Assembly: GCA_947501005.1 (NCBI GenBank) | Contig: CANMTU010000001.1 | Coordinates: forward strand, 2,907,201 to 2,971,200 | DNA length: 64,000 nucleotides | Origin: an uncultured Erythrobacter sp. | Lineage (GTDB): Bacteria > Pseudomonadota > Alphaproteobacteria > Sphingomonadales > Sphingomonadaceae | Reading direction: 5' to 3' | Shown here: one piece after another, positions 9,672 through 20,291 of the stretch | Layout of the letters: every line of letters begins with the position of its first letter | Numbering within the stretch: the first letter of the stretch is position 1 | The notes under the pieces: generated by a model | Database searches by the model: none | Seen by the model: the letters and a program-made list of their open reading frames with translations, nothing else | Told to the model about the DNA's origin: nothing | Program-made: the position numbers and the translations under genes

Positions 9672-10565
9672 TTGGCGCTGAGTTCCGCAGGCCTGGCCGG
9701 CTTTGCCGCACTGACCCGGTCGCGGGTCGAGAAGCTGGTGCCGCCTGACGGACAATTCGCCGTGGTCAACGGCAAGACCGTCCATTACCTCGAACGGGGC
9801 AGCGGCCCGCCGCTCGTCATGATCCACGGGCTTGCCGGGCAGATGCGGCATTTCAGCTATGCCCTGCTCGACATCCTCGCGAAAGATTACCGGGTCATCC
9901 TGATCGACCGGCCCGGATCCGGCTATTCCGAGGCGATCGGCGCGGCGAATATCCGCGCGCAGGCAGCGCATATCGGTGACTTTCTTGCCGCCCTAGGGGT
10001 TGGAAAAGCGACGATTGTCGGCCATTCGCTGGGCGGGGCGGTTGCTCTGGCCCTTGCGCTCGACCGGCCCGAACTGGTGGAGCGGCTGGCCTTGCTCGCC
10101 CCGCTTACCCATCCGCAGGACGATGCCTCCGGCGTGTTCCGGGGGCTGGCGATCCCGTCGGCTGCGGCACGCTTCGCCATCGCCTGGACCGTTGCGACCC
10201 CGATGATGATGATGACCGGAGCCGAAGGCGCGCGCGAAGCTTTCGCCCCCGAACCCGTGCCGGACGATTTCGCCATTCGCGGCGGCGGGGCCCTGCTTTC
10301 GCGTCCCGGCAATTTCCGCGCCGCTTCGGCCGATTTCATGGCGGTGAACGACGATCTTCCTGACATGGTCGGGCGCTATCCCGATCTTCGGGTACCGGTG
10401 GCGGTTCTGTATGGACGGGGCGACCGGCTGCTGGATCCTCAGATACAAGGGCGCCAGTTCGCCGACGCGGTCGCGCAGGCGGAACTGACGCTTATCGACG
10501 GGGGACACATGATCCCGATCACTCAGCCCGAGGTTGTTGCCGACTGGATACGCCGGTCCGGTTGA
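9672..10565 (+). CDS. Alpha/beta-fold hydrolase
   Basis: 'HYLERGSGPPLVMIHGLAG', nucleophile elbow GHSLGG, C-terminal DGGHM. Confidence 0.85.
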   Translation: MALSSAGLAGFAALTRSRVEKLVPPDGQFAVVNGKTVHYLERGSGPPLVMIHGLAGQMRHFSYALLDILAKDYRVILIDRPGSGYSEAIGAANIRAQAAHIGDFLAALGVGKATIVGHSLGGAVALALALDRPELVERLALLAPLTHPQDDASGVFRGLAIPSAAARFAIAWTVATPMMMMTGAEGAREAFAPEPVPDDFAIRGGGALLSRPGNFRAASADFMAVNDDLPDMVGRYPDLRVPVAVLYGRGDRLLDPQIQGRQFADAVAQAELTLIDGGHMIPITQPEVVADWIRRSG

Positions 10566-10679
10566 CGGAGCGGAGCGGCGCTGCCTGCCTGCTGATGTCT
10601 GCAGATCGATTGCCGGCTTTCCATGCGGCTTGCCGCAATGGACTTCGTGCGGCATCCCCGCGCACCGAGGGAGGATACG

Positions 10680-11849
10680 ATGGATTTCCGTCTTACCGAT
10701 CAGCAGCGCGAATTGCAGGACGCCGCACGCAGTTTCGCCCGCAAGGAGCTGACCGAACTTGCGCGCGAGATGGAGGTGAAGGACTTTCCCGTGCCGGCCG
10801 ACATGGTGCGGCGCTATGGCGAGATGGGCTTCCTCGGGGTCAACCTGCCCGAACGGTATGGCGGGCTTGGGCTGGGGCATCTGGAGGCTTTGCTCGTACT
10901 CGAACAGTTCGCGATGGTTTCCAATGCCGTCGCCTTTCCGGTGTTCGAGGCGCTGGTCGGGCCCGTGCGCACGGTCGAGCGGTTCGGCTCCGAAGAACTG
11001 CGCGTCCGCATCATTCCGCAGGTCGTCAGGGGTGAGGCGACGGTGGCGGTCTCCATGTCCGAACCCGATGCCGGCACCGCGCTGACCGACCTTGCCACCC
11101 GGGCACGGGAAGACGGCGACGACTACCTGCTCGACGGGACCAAGCGGTGGACTTCGGGCGCGGGGCATGCGCGGTACTACGTGGTCTATACCCGCCTGTC
11201 GGATGCGCCCGGCGCCCGGGGCATCGGCGCCCTACTGGTCGACCGGGAGATGGCCGGCGTCGGCTTCGGCCAGCGCGAGGAATTGATGGGCTTTCGCGGG
11301 ATCGAGACGCGCGACATCATTTTCGACGGCGTCCGTGTACCCAAAGCGAACGTGATCGTCGGCGCGGGCGGGTTCGGCAAACTGATGAGCGCCTTCGGCC
11401 TCGAACGCTGCGGCAATGCGATCCAGTCGCTCGGCCTCGCCGCCGGCGCGCTCGAACAGGCGAGCGAATACGTGCAGGAGCGCAAGGCCTTCGGCAAACC
11501 GATCGTCGATTTCCAAGCGGTGCAATTGCGCCTCGCCGAGATGGCGATGCAGACCGAGGCGGCGCGCCTCCTAATCTACCGCGCCGCCGCCAACGCCGCG
11601 CACGCGGAGGACGGGCTGCCGAGCATCTATGAAAGCAGCACCGCCAAGTGCTTCGCCAACGAGATCGTCCGCTCGGTCACCGCGAACGGGATGCAGGTGA
11701 TGGGCGGCTACGGCTATCACAAGGATTACGGGATGGAGCAGCGGGTACGCGATGCCTTCGCCTGGGGCATCGCCGGGGGGACGACCGACGTGCAGAAAAC
11801 CAACATCGCCGCCGCCATCGTCGGCCGCCGGTTCGACCAGCGGCGTTGA
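10680..11849 (+). CDS. Acyl-CoA dehydrogenase
   Basis: MDFRLTDQQRELQDAARSFARKEL...VSMSEPDAGTALTDLATRA...QVMGGYGYHKDYGMEQRVRDAF. Confidence 0.93.
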   Translation: MDFRLTDQQRELQDAARSFARKELTELAREMEVKDFPVPADMVRRYGEMGFLGVNLPERYGGLGLGHLEALLVLEQFAMVSNAVAFPVFEALVGPVRTVERFGSEELRVRIIPQVVRGEATVAVSMSEPDAGTALTDLATRAREDGDDYLLDGTKRWTSGAGHARYYVVYTRLSDAPGARGIGALLVDREMAGVGFGQREELMGFRGIETRDIIFDGVRVPKANVIVGAGGFGKLMSAFGLERCGNAIQSLGLAAGALEQASEYVQERKAFGKPIVDFQAVQLRLAEMAMQTEAARLLIYRAAANAAHAEDGLPSIYESSTAKCFANEIVRSVTANGMQVMGGYGYHKDYGMEQRVRDAFAWGIAGGTTDVQKTNIAAAIVGRRFDQRR

Positions 11850-11880
11850 CGGCCCGGCCGTTTCGCATAGGCATGGCCGA

Positions 11881-12354
11881 ATGGACGAAACCGCCCCGCC
11901 CGACCTGACCCCGCTCGATCCGCGTTACAAGCGGGTGCTGCGCATCGGCGGGGCGATCCATGCGGCGGTGTTCCTGATCGCGGCGACGGTGGCCGAGATC
12001 GCGCTCGACGGCTGGACCGGGTTGTTCTGGATACCCGCGCTGATCATTGGCGCACTGCTCGTGTTCGGCCTGCCCGGTCGCCGCTATCGCTCGCGCGGCT
12101 ACCGGCTGGGCGCGGACGAGTTGCGGGTGGTGAAGGGCGTGTGGTTCCATTCCGACATCACCGTGCCGCTCGGCCGCGTGCAGCATATCGATATCGGCCA
12201 GGGCCCGATCGAGCGGGCGAACGGGCTGGCGACGCTGGTGCTCCACACGGCGGGAACCCAGAATGCCTCCGTTTCGCTCGAGGGATTGGCGCATGAGGAT
12301 GCCGCCGCCATGCGCGACGCGGTGCGCGAGGTCATGCGGTCGTTGATGCGATGA
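11881..12354 (+). CDS. Bacterial PH-domain (DUF304/YdbS-like) membrane protein
   Basis: Two TM segments followed by 'DELRVVKGVWFHSDITVPLGRVQHIDIGQGPIERANGLATLVLHTAGT'. Confidence 0.8.
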   Translation: MDETAPPDLTPLDPRYKRVLRIGGAIHAAVFLIAATVAEIALDGWTGLFWIPALIIGALLVFGLPGRRYRSRGYRLGADELRVVKGVWFHSDITVPLGRVQHIDIGQGPIERANGLATLVLHTAGTQNASVSLEGLAHEDAAAMRDAVREVMRSLMR

Positions 12355-13865
12355 GCGAGGCCATGCCTGCCGCGCCCCGGCGGACCGATCCGCGCGGCTT
12401 CGTGATCAAGGCGATCGAGGGGTTGCGCGCCGCGATCCTTCCGGCCGCCGCCTTCGCCTTCACCCGCGACGGGGATTCGGCGCTGCTCGTCGGTGCAATC
12501 GTCGGCGCGGTTTCCCTCGCCCTGTCGGGGGTCCTGTCTTATCTCGCCTGGACCCGGCTGACCTACACGGTCGGCGAGAGCGACATCCGGGTGGAAAGCG
12601 GGCTGTTCTCGCGCAACGCCCGTTCGGTGCCGTATGAGCGGATTCAGGACGTGTCGGTCACGCAAGGCCCGCTGGCGCGCATCTTCGGCCTCGTCGCGCT
12701 GACCTTCGAGACCGGGGCGGGGGCGGGCGAGGACCTGTCGCTCTCCTACCTCTCCGCCGAGGAGGGCGCACGGCTGCGCGATGCCGTGCAGGACCGGCGC
12801 GATGGCGGCGCCGTGCCAGCGGCGGACGGGGAAGCGGAGGCAGCGCGGCTGCTGTTCGCCATGACACCGCGCCGCGTCTTCACGCTCGGCCTGTTCAATT
12901 TCTCGCTGGTCGTGTTCGGCGCGGCGGGCGCGTTCCTCGCCCAGTACGACGAAATCCTGCCCTTCGACGTATGGGACATCGAGGGCTGGAACCGCCGTTT
13001 GGCCGGGCCGGGCGCGTTCCTCAGTGGGCTTGGCGTGGTCTCGCAGGCGATCGGCGTGATCGTGCTGCTGCTGTTCCTCGCCCTGTTCGGTTTCGCGACC
13101 GGCATCGTGCGGACGGCCTTGCGCGAATGGAATTTCCGGCTCGAGCGGACGGACAAGGGCTTTCGCCGCCGCCGCGGGCTGCTGACGCGCACCGACGTGG
13201 TCCTGCCGGTCCGCCGGGTGCAGGCGGTGATGCGGTCGACCGGCTTCGTGCGCGCGCGCTTCGGCTGGCACAGCCTCTCGCTGGTCAGTCTGGCGGCGGA
13301 TGCGGGCGCGTCGAACCACGAGGTCGCGCCTCTGGCCCGTGCGGCCGAGCTGGTTCCGCTGGTGGAGGAAAGCGGTTTTCCCCCGCCCGCGCCGGACGCC
13401 GTCTGGCACCCCATATCGCGAATCTTCGCATTGATCGAAGCGCTCGCCCGGACGCGGTTCTGGCTGCTCCTCGCCCTCGTGGTCCTGGGTGTTCAGGCTG
13501 TAGTGCAACCGTCGGATACGAGTGGTTCGCCGTGGCTGGCGCTGGTTCCGGTGGCGATCGGCCTGTGGAAGGCGCTGCGCGTCGGGATCGCGATGCTATA
13601 CACGGGTTACACGCTCGAGGCGGAGCATATCCACCTGCGCTCCGGCTGGCTGACGCCGCATCTGATCACCGGCGCGCGCGAGAAACTGCAGAGCGTGGAG
13701 ATTTCGTCCAGCCCGCCGGGGCGTCGGTTCGGCTATCGCTCCCTCCGGCTGGGCGTGGCGGGCACCGGCCTGACCATTCCCGGCCTGCCGACCCGCGCCG
13801 CCCATGCCCTGCGCGCCGAACTCCTCGCCTCGATGCGCCGGCGCGATTTCTCGCGCCTGAACTAG
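12351..13865 (+). CDS. PH-domain containing membrane protein (YdbT-like)
   Basis: ATGA overlap with upstream gene; repeated PH2 signatures 'IRVESGLFSRNARSVPYERIQDVSVTQGPLARIFGL' and 'GWLTPHLITGAREKLQSVEI'. Confidence 0.8.
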   Translation: MSEAMPAAPRRTDPRGFVIKAIEGLRAAILPAAAFAFTRDGDSALLVGAIVGAVSLALSGVLSYLAWTRLTYTVGESDIRVESGLFSRNARSVPYERIQDVSVTQGPLARIFGLVALTFETGAGAGEDLSLSYLSAEEGARLRDAVQDRRDGGAVPAADGEAEAARLLFAMTPRRVFTLGLFNFSLVVFGAAGAFLAQYDEILPFDVWDIEGWNRRLAGPGAFLSGLGVVSQAIGVIVLLLFLALFGFATGIVRTALREWNFRLERTDKGFRRRRGLLTRTDVVLPVRRVQAVMRSTGFVRARFGWHSLSLVSLAADAGASNHEVAPLARAAELVPLVEESGFPPPAPDAVWHPISRIFALIEALARTRFWLLLALVVLGVQAVVQPSDTSGSPWLALVPVAIGLWKALRVGIAMLYTGYTLEAEHIHLRSGWLTPHLITGAREKLQSVEISSSPPGRRFGYRSLRLGVAGTGLTIPGLPTRAAHALRAELLASMRRRDFSRLN

Positions 13866-14149
13866 GCGCTGAGATCCGCCAGATCGGGGTGGCGGCGGAA
13901 ATAGGTGGCGACATAGGAACAGTCGGGCGCGATCCTGAACCCTTCCTCGCGCGCATCCGCGATGATCGCCTGGACCAGCTTTTCCGCGATGCCCTTGCCA
14001 CGCGCTTCGGGCGGCACGAAAGTGTGGTTGGCATGGCGCACGCCATCGCGCTCGACCCAGGTCAGCTCGGCCTCGCGGCTCGCCCCCTCGACGCTGGTGT
14101 AATAGCGCCCGCTGCCGCCGTTCGCCTCGCTCCGAATCTGATCCTGCAT
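13862..14149 (-). CDS. GNAT-family N-acetyltransferase (YidJ/GTNAT type)
   Basis: 'HTFVPPEARGKGIAEKLVQAIIADAREEGFRIAPDCSYVATYFRRHPDLADL'. Confidence 0.82.
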   Translation of the reverse strand: MQDQIRSEANGGSGRYYTSVEGASREAELTWVERDGVRHANHTFVPPEARGKGIAEKLVQAIIADAREEGFRIAPDCSYVATYFRRHPDLADLSA

Positions 14150-14201
14150 CGCGTCATATCCTTTCTGTGCAAGCAACGTGCACGCCGCTAGGGGCGTTCC
14201 G

Positions 14202-15197
14202 ATGCAATTCCTTTCCGACAATTCCGCCCCGGTCCATCCTGCCGTATGGGAAGCGATGCGCGCCGCCGACGCGAACGATACGCCCTATGACGGCGATGGC
14301 CACAGTCAGGCGCTGGACGAGAAATTCGCCGCCCTGTTCGGCCGCGACTGCACCGTGCTGTGGGTGGCGACGGGTACGGCGGCCAACTGCCTCGCGCTCG
14401 CCAGCATGGTCCAGCCGCACGGCGCGGTCGTGTGCCACCGGGAAGCGCATATCGAGATGGACGAGGGCGGCGCGCCCGGCTTCTTCCTCCACGGCGCCAA
14501 GTTGATCCTGTGCGAGGGCGAGAGCGCCAGGCTCACCCCCGACACCATCCGCGCCGCGATCGACCCGGTCCGCGACGACGTGCATCAGGTGCAGCCGCAC
14601 GCGATCTCGATCACCCAGGCAAGCGAATATGGCTGCGTCTATACGCCGGACGAGGTGAGAGCGATTGCCGAACTGGCGAAGGCCCGCGGCCTCGGCCTGC
14701 ATATGGACGGCGCACGCTTCGCCAATGCGGTCGCCCATCTCGACCTGCCGCCGGGAGACGTGACGCGGGGGGTCGATGCGCTCAGCTTCGGCTGCATCAA
14801 GAACGGCGCGATGAGCGCGGAAGCGATCGTGTTCTTCGATCCCGCGCTGGCCGATGTCGCGCGCTATCGCCGCAAGCGCGCCGGGCATCTGCAGAGCAAG
14901 GGCCGCTTCCTCGCCGCGCAGCTTCACGCCATGCTCGAAGGCGATCTGTGGCTGGCCAATGCCCGCGCCGCCAATGCTGCGGCACAGGAAATCGCCGGTG
15001 CCTGCGGCGAACGGCTAATGCACCCGGTCGAGGCGAACGAGCTGTTCGTGCGCTGCAACCCGCAGGAACGCGAGACGCTGCGCGGGCAGGGCTTCGCCTT
15101 CTACGACTGGGGCGCGGACGCTGCCCGCTTCGTCACCGCATGGGATGCGCGCGAGGAGGATGCGCGCGCGCTGTCGAAGGCCATCGCAACCTTATGA
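14202..15197 (+). CDS. Low-specificity L-threonine aldolase / beta-eliminating lyase family
   Basis: FLSDNSAPVHPAVWEAM...HMDGARFANAVAHL...ALSFGCIKNGAMSAEAIVFF (PLP Lys). Confidence 0.88.
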   Translation: MQFLSDNSAPVHPAVWEAMRAADANDTPYDGDGHSQALDEKFAALFGRDCTVLWVATGTAANCLALASMVQPHGAVVCHREAHIEMDEGGAPGFFLHGAKLILCEGESARLTPDTIRAAIDPVRDDVHQVQPHAISITQASEYGCVYTPDEVRAIAELAKARGLGLHMDGARFANAVAHLDLPPGDVTRGVDALSFGCIKNGAMSAEAIVFFDPALADVARYRRKRAGHLQSKGRFLAAQLHAMLEGDLWLANARAANAAAQEIAGACGERLMHPVEANELFVRCNPQERETLRGQGFAFYDWGADAARFVTAWDAREEDARALSKAIATL

Positions 15198-16162
15198 GCG
15201 CGGCCCCGGGCGATCACGCGCTCCTTCATCCCAAGATCATCATACCCTTCCTGCTGACCGGCCTGATCTGGGGTTCGACTTGGTGGGTGATCACGGACCA
15301 GATCGACGGGATGCCGCCGAGCTGGTCAGTCGCGATTCGCTTTGCCGTGGCGACGCCGGCGATGTTCGTGTTGGCGCTGATGATGCGCCGCAGCCTGCGG
15401 ATCGGGCGCGCCGGACAGACCCTCGCGCTGGTCATCGGGATCGCGCAGTTCTGCGGCAATTTCAATTTCGTCTACCGGGCGGAGCAGCACCTGACCTCGG
15501 GAATCGTGGCGGTGATGTTCACCATGCTGATCGTCAGCAATGCCGCGTTCGGCTGGCTGCTGCTGGGCCAGCGGATCACCCGCAATTTTGTCGCCGGCAC
15601 GCTGGTGGCGCTGGCGGGGATCGCGCTGCTACTGATCCACGAGGCGGGGCTCAATCCGCTGGGCGGCAGTATTCCGCTCGGCATCGCCTTCGCCGCGCTG
15701 GGTATCCTGTCGGCGAGCATCGCCAATGTGGTGCAGGCGAACCCGACCGGCCGCTCCGTACCCATGGTGAGCCTGCTCGCATGGTCGATGCTGTATGGCA
15801 CGCTGGCCGATTTCGCCCTTGCCTGGCTGACCGCCGGGCCGCCGCAATTCCCCGATCGCGCGACCTTCTGGCTCGGCATCGGGTGGCTGGCGCTGGCCGG
15901 CAGCGTCGTCACCTTCCCGCTGCATTACACGCTGGTGCGCACGATCGGGGCGGGGCGGGCGGCCTATAACGGGATCGTCACGGTGATCGTCGCCATGCTG
16001 CTGTCGACCACGTTCGAGGATTACCGCTGGACGCCGACCACCATTCTGGGGGCCGTGCTGGCCCTGATCGGCCTCGTCATCGCCCTGCGCGCCCGCCAGA
16101 GGCCGGCGCCCCCGTCAAATCAGGCTGCGTCTAATCAGGCCGCGTCAAACGAGGCTGCGTAG
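15194..16162 (+). CDS. EamA/DMT-family transporter
   Basis: Ten hydrophobic segments, 'LLTGLIWGSTWWVITDQIDG' EamA start. Confidence 0.85.
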   Translation: MSAAPGDHALLHPKIIIPFLLTGLIWGSTWWVITDQIDGMPPSWSVAIRFAVATPAMFVLALMMRRSLRIGRAGQTLALVIGIAQFCGNFNFVYRAEQHLTSGIVAVMFTMLIVSNAAFGWLLLGQRITRNFVAGTLVALAGIALLLIHEAGLNPLGGSIPLGIAFAALGILSASIANVVQANPTGRSVPMVSLLAWSMLYGTLADFALAWLTAGPPQFPDRATFWLGIGWLALAGSVVTFPLHYTLVRTIGAGRAAYNGIVTVIVAMLLSTTFEDYRWTPTTILGAVLALIGLVIALRARQRPAPPSNQAASNQAASNEAA

Positions 16163-16927
16163 CCCCTCGCGATAGGTCGGATAGCGCGGCCGCCAGCCAA
16201 GCACACGCTTCGCCTTGCCGTTCGCCACCCGCCGGTTCTCGGCATAGAAGCCGCGCGCCATGGGTGACAGGCCAGCCTCGTCCATCGTCTGCAGCGGCGG
16301 CGGGTCCAGCCCGAGGAGGCGGCAGGCCTCTTCGGTCACCGCGTTGTGGCTGGCCGGCAGATCGTCGGCCAGATTGTAGGCCCCCGGCGGCGCATCGCCT
16401 TCCAGCGCGTTCACGACCCCGGCCACGATATCGTCGACGTGAATCCGGCTGAAGACCTGCCCCGGCAGGTCGATCCGGTGGGCGCTACCCTCGCGCACCT
16501 TGTCGAGCGCGCTGCGGCCCGGGCCATAGATGCCGGGCAGGCGAAACACGTGCGCTTTCCGTTTCAGCCAAAAGGCGTCGGCTTCCGACCGCGCGCTGCG
16601 CCGCCCGGTTCCGGTGGGCGAGGCTTCGTCCACCCAGGCGCCGCCCGCGTCGCCATACACGCCGGTGGAGGAAAGATAGCCGTACCACGCGGGCCGGAAA
16701 TCCGCGCCGTATGCGGTCAGCACCGGATCGCGGCCGCCATCCCGTTCGGGCGGTACGCTGGAAAGGACATGACTGGCCCGACCGAGCGCCGCGCACACCC
16801 GATCCCGGTCGGCGAAGTCGACATCGCCTTCGCTGCCGGTGGCGGAAATCGTCCAGCCGGCCGCGACGAGCGCATCGGCGAGTTTTTTGGCCGTGTAACC
16901 GAGACCGAAAATGAACATATGGGGCAT
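16145..16927 (-). CDS. SDR/NAD-dependent epimerase-like protein
   Basis: Start MPHMFIFGLGYTAKKLADALVAAGW; 'YGYLSSTGVYGDAGGAWVDE', 'VFRLPGIYGPGRSAL'. Confidence 0.8.
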   Translation of the reverse strand: MPHMFIFGLGYTAKKLADALVAAGWTISATGSEGDVDFADRDRVCAALGRASHVLSSVPPERDGGRDPVLTAYGADFRPAWYGYLSSTGVYGDAGGAWVDEASPTGTGRRSARSEADAFWLKRKAHVFRLPGIYGPGRSALDKVREGSAHRIDLPGQVFSRIHVDDIVAGVVNALEGDAPPGAYNLADDLPASHNAVTEEACRLLGLDPPPLQTMDEAGLSPMARGFYAENRRVANGKAKRVLGWRPRYPTYREGLRSLV

Positions 16928-16969
16928 CGGCGCGTAATAGCCGGTAGAACCGAAATGCACAGGATCGAT

Positions 16970-19621
16970 ATGGACATCGCCCGCACGCCGAGTACCCCCG
17001 ATGGCAATCCGCACCTCGCCGATGCGGCGCCCGAACCGCATCAGCCCGTCTCGATCCAGCGGGCGGATTATACCCCGTTCCCCTGGCTGGTGCCGACCAC
17101 CCGGCTCGAATTCGACCTCGGCATCGAGCACACGCGGGTCACCGCGACGCTGGAGATCGCGCGCAATCCCGCCGCCGAACCTTCGCGCACCATCCGCCTT
17201 AACGGCGACGGGCTCGAGCTTGTCGAACTGCGCTGCGACGGTGAGGCTTGTTCGAGCCATGCTATGGATGGCGACGATCTCGTCGTCACCCTGCCGGGCG
17301 ACCGGCATACGCTGCATATCGTCACGCAGCTTGCCCCGGCCAACAATTCGCAGCTGATGGGGCTCTATGCCTCGAACGGCATGCTGTGCACCCAGTGCGA
17401 GGCCGAGGGGTTCCGCCGGATCACCTTCTTCCCCGACCGGCCCGACGTCCTCAGCACCTATACCGTGCGGATGCGCGGGCCTAAAACGCAGTTTCCGATC
17501 CTGCTGAGCAACGGCAACCAGACCGATAGCGGCGAGGACGGCGAAAACCACTGGGCCGAATGGCACGATCCCTGGCCTAAGCCGTCTTACCTCTTCGCGC
17601 TGGTGGCGGGCGATCTGGTGGCGCGCAGCGACCGGTTCACCACAATGGGCGGGCGCGAGGTCGCGCTCAACGTGTGGGTGCGCGAAGGCGACCTGCCGCG
17701 CACCGAGCATGCCATGGAAAGCCTCAAACGCTCGATGAAGTGGGACGAGGAGACCTTCGGGCGCGAATACGATCTCGACCTGTTCAACATCGTCGCCGTC
17801 AGCGATTTCAACATGGGCGCGATGGAGAACAAGGGCCTCAACGTCTTCAACACCAAATACGTCCTTGCCGATAACGAAACCGCGACCGACGGGGATTTCG
17901 ACGCCATCGAGGGCGTGATCGGCCACGAATATTTCCACAACTGGTCGGGCAACCGCATCACCTGCCGCGACTGGTTCCAGCTTTCGCTGAAGGAAGGCTT
18001 TACGGTCCTGCGCGACCAGCTGTTCAGCCAGGACATGCACAGTGCCCCGGTCAAGCGGATCGAGGATGTGCGGATCCTGCGCGGGGTCCAGTTTCCCGAG
18101 GATTCCGGCCCGCTCGCCCATCCGATCCGGCCCGATTCCTACCGCGAGATCAGCAATTTCTACACCTCGACGATCTACAACAAGGGCGCCGAAGTCATCC
18201 GCATGATGCGCACGATGGCGGGGGAAGAGGCTTTCCGCAAAGGCACCGATACCTATTTCGAGACGCATGACGGCGAAGCGGCGACATGCGAGGACTTCGT
18301 CTCCTCGATCGAGCGCGGCACCGGCCTCGACCTCAAACAGTTCCGCCTGTGGTACTCGCAGGCGGGCACGCCGAAGGTCACCATCCGCCAGACGCATGAG
18401 GGCGACACCGCCGCGCTGCATCTGTCGCAGACCGTCCCGCCGACCCCCGGCCAGCCGGACAAGCAGCCCATGCCCATCCCCCTGAAGATCGCATTGTTCG
18501 ATTCCGAAACCGGGACGCATGCGGGCGAACGCCTGCTGATTCTCGACCGGGCGGAGCAGGAGGTCCGCTTCGAGGGCTTCGCCCGGCCGCCGATCCTGTC
18601 GGTCAATCGCGGCTTCTCCGCGCCGGTGACGATCGACCGCGATATTGCGCGCGAGGATCTCGTCTTCCTCGCCGCAAAGGACGACGATCCCTTCGCCCGC
18701 TACGAAGCGATGCAGGACCTGATGGTCGGCCACCTCGTTGCGGCCGTCACCGGAAAGCTGACCGAGAGCGAGACGCAAGCGGGCCGGGCGGACATCGTCG
18801 CCGCCCTGCGCGCGGTCGCCGGGGACGATACGCTCGACGACCTGATGCGCGGCGAACTGCTGACCATGCCCGGCCAGGTCTATATCGCCGAACGGATCGA
18901 CCGGGCCGACCCGGCGCGGGTCCATGAGGAACGCGAGGCGCTGAAGGCGGCGATCGGCGGGCAATTGGCGAGCGAACTCCATCGGCTCTACGACCGCGCC
19001 GAACGACTGCCCTTCTCGCACGATGCCGAGGCGAAGGGCGCGCGCAAGCTGAAGTCGCTCATCCTGAGCTACGCCGCCGCCTCCGATCCTGCCAAGGCCG
19101 CTGAACTGGCGGCCCGGCAGTACGAGCGGGCCGACAACATGACCGACCGGCAGGGCGCGCTGATGACCCTGGCTGGCCTCGATACGGTCGAACGGACCGA
19201 CAAGCTGCTCGATTTCTACAACCGCTATCGCGGCAATGCGCTGGTGATCGACAAGTGGTTCGCCTTGCAGGCGCAATCGCTGCATCCTCACGCGATCGAG
19301 CATGTGAAGGCGCTGGCCGACCATCCCGATTTCACTCTCAAAAACCCCAACCGGGTCCGCTCGCTGTATATGGCCTTCGCCGCCAACCCCCATGCGTTCC
19401 ACGCGGCGGGGGGCGAGGGGTATCGCATGATCGCCGACCTCATTCTCGAACTCGATCCGCTCAACCCGCAGACCGCGGCGCGGTTCGTGCCTTCCCTGGG
19501 GCGGTGGCGGCAGATCGAGCCGAACCGGGCGGCGTTGATGCGCGCCGAGCTGGAGCGGATCGCCGCCGCGCCCAAGCTGTCGCGCGATACCTACGAGCAG
19601 GTTACCCGCTCGCTTGGCTGA
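16970..19621 (+). CDS. pepN: Aminopeptidase N (M1 family)
   Basis: 'NMGAMENKGLNVFN' exopeptidase motif and 'VIGHEYFHNWSGNRITCRDWFQLSLKEGFTVLRDQ' HExxH-x18-E. Confidence 0.95.
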   Translation: MDIARTPSTPDGNPHLADAAPEPHQPVSIQRADYTPFPWLVPTTRLEFDLGIEHTRVTATLEIARNPAAEPSRTIRLNGDGLELVELRCDGEACSSHAMDGDDLVVTLPGDRHTLHIVTQLAPANNSQLMGLYASNGMLCTQCEAEGFRRITFFPDRPDVLSTYTVRMRGPKTQFPILLSNGNQTDSGEDGENHWAEWHDPWPKPSYLFALVAGDLVARSDRFTTMGGREVALNVWVREGDLPRTEHAMESLKRSMKWDEETFGREYDLDLFNIVAVSDFNMGAMENKGLNVFNTKYVLADNETATDGDFDAIEGVIGHEYFHNWSGNRITCRDWFQLSLKEGFTVLRDQLFSQDMHSAPVKRIEDVRILRGVQFPEDSGPLAHPIRPDSYREISNFYTSTIYNKGAEVIRMMRTMAGEEAFRKGTDTYFETHDGEAATCEDFVSSIERGTGLDLKQFRLWYSQAGTPKVTIRQTHEGDTAALHLSQTVPPTPGQPDKQPMPIPLKIALFDSETGTHAGERLLILDRAEQEVRFEGFARPPILSVNRGFSAPVTIDRDIAREDLVFLAAKDDDPFARYEAMQDLMVGHLVAAVTGKLTESETQAGRADIVAALRAVAGDDTLDDLMRGELLTMPGQVYIAERIDRADPARVHEEREALKAAIGGQLASELHRLYDRAERLPFSHDAEAKGARKLKSLILSYAAASDPAKAAELAARQYERADNMTDRQGALMTLAGLDTVERTDKLLDFYNRYRGNALVIDKWFALQAQSLHPHAIEHVKALADHPDFTLKNPNRVRSLYMAFAANPHAFHAAGGEGYRMIADLILELDPLNPQTAARFVPSLGRWRQIEPNRAALMRAELERIAAAPKLSRDTYEQVTRSLG

Positions 19622-19622
19622 C

Positions 19623-20291
19623 ATGGTTGCACGGCCGCTGCGCGCCGCGCTGCTGTCGGGCATGCCCCACGCCTTCTCGGCAAAGGACGGGCTGGCGGGC
19701 GACGCGGTGCTCGATGCGGGGGATGCGGTACGGGTTACCCAGGTACATTCCGCCCGGGTCGTCGATATGGACGAGGCGCGGACCGGTCCGGTCGAGGCAG
19801 ACGCTCTGGTGACGAACCGGGCTGGCGCGGTGCTCCAGATCGTTACCGCCGATTGCGCGCCGGTCCTGCTGGCGGACAGGGAGGCGCGCGTGATCGGGGC
19901 GGCGCATGCGGGCTGGCGCGGTGCGCTTGGCGGGGTTCTAGGCAATACGGTCGCGGCGATGGTCGAGCTCGGCGCGCGGCCCGGTGCGATCGCGGCGGCC
20001 ATCGGGCCGACCATCGCCCGGCGCAGCTACGAGGTCGACCCGGCCTTTCGCGCCGCTTTCGGGGCTGGCGACGAAGCGTTCTTCGCGGCCGGAAAGCCGG
20101 GACATCTGCAGTTCGACCTGCCCGCCTATTGCGCGCATCGCCTGCGCGAAGCCGGCGTGAACCTGATCGAGGATCTGGCGCAGGACACCTACTCGCAGCC
20201 CACCATGTTCTACTCCTACCGCCGCGCGACTCACGCCGGGAAGCCGACCGGCGGGCGCCAGATCAGCGCGATCGCTTTACCGCCGGAATAG
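19623..20291 (+). CDS. pgeF: PgeF/YfiH-family polyphenol oxidase (laccase-domain) protein
   Basis: 'VTQVHSARVVDMDEA', 'ADCAPVLLADREARVIGAAHAGWRGAL', 'FYSYRRATHAGKPTGGRQISAIAL'. Confidence 0.88.
   Translation: MVARPLRAALLSGMPHAFSAKDGLAGDAVLDAGDAVRVTQVHSARVVDMDEARTGPVEADALVTNRAGAVLQIVTADCAPVLLADREARVIGAAHAGWRGALGGVLGNTVAAMVELGARPGAIAAAIGPTIARRSYEVDPAFRAAFGAGDEAFFAAGKPGHLQFDLPAYCAHRLREAGVNLIEDLAQDTYSQPTMFYSYRRATHAGKPTGGRQISAIALPPE

Noticed and set aside
12099-13508. 469-aa minus-strand ORF opposite the PH-domain genes
   Set aside because: Antisense shadow ORF rich in R/H/D/Q; plus-strand PH-domain proteins are clear.
16145-20014. 1289-aa minus-strand ORF
   Set aside because: Most of it is antisense to pepN and pgeF with low-complexity high-GC translation; only the C-terminal 261 aa (16145-16927) is a real SDR-like protein.
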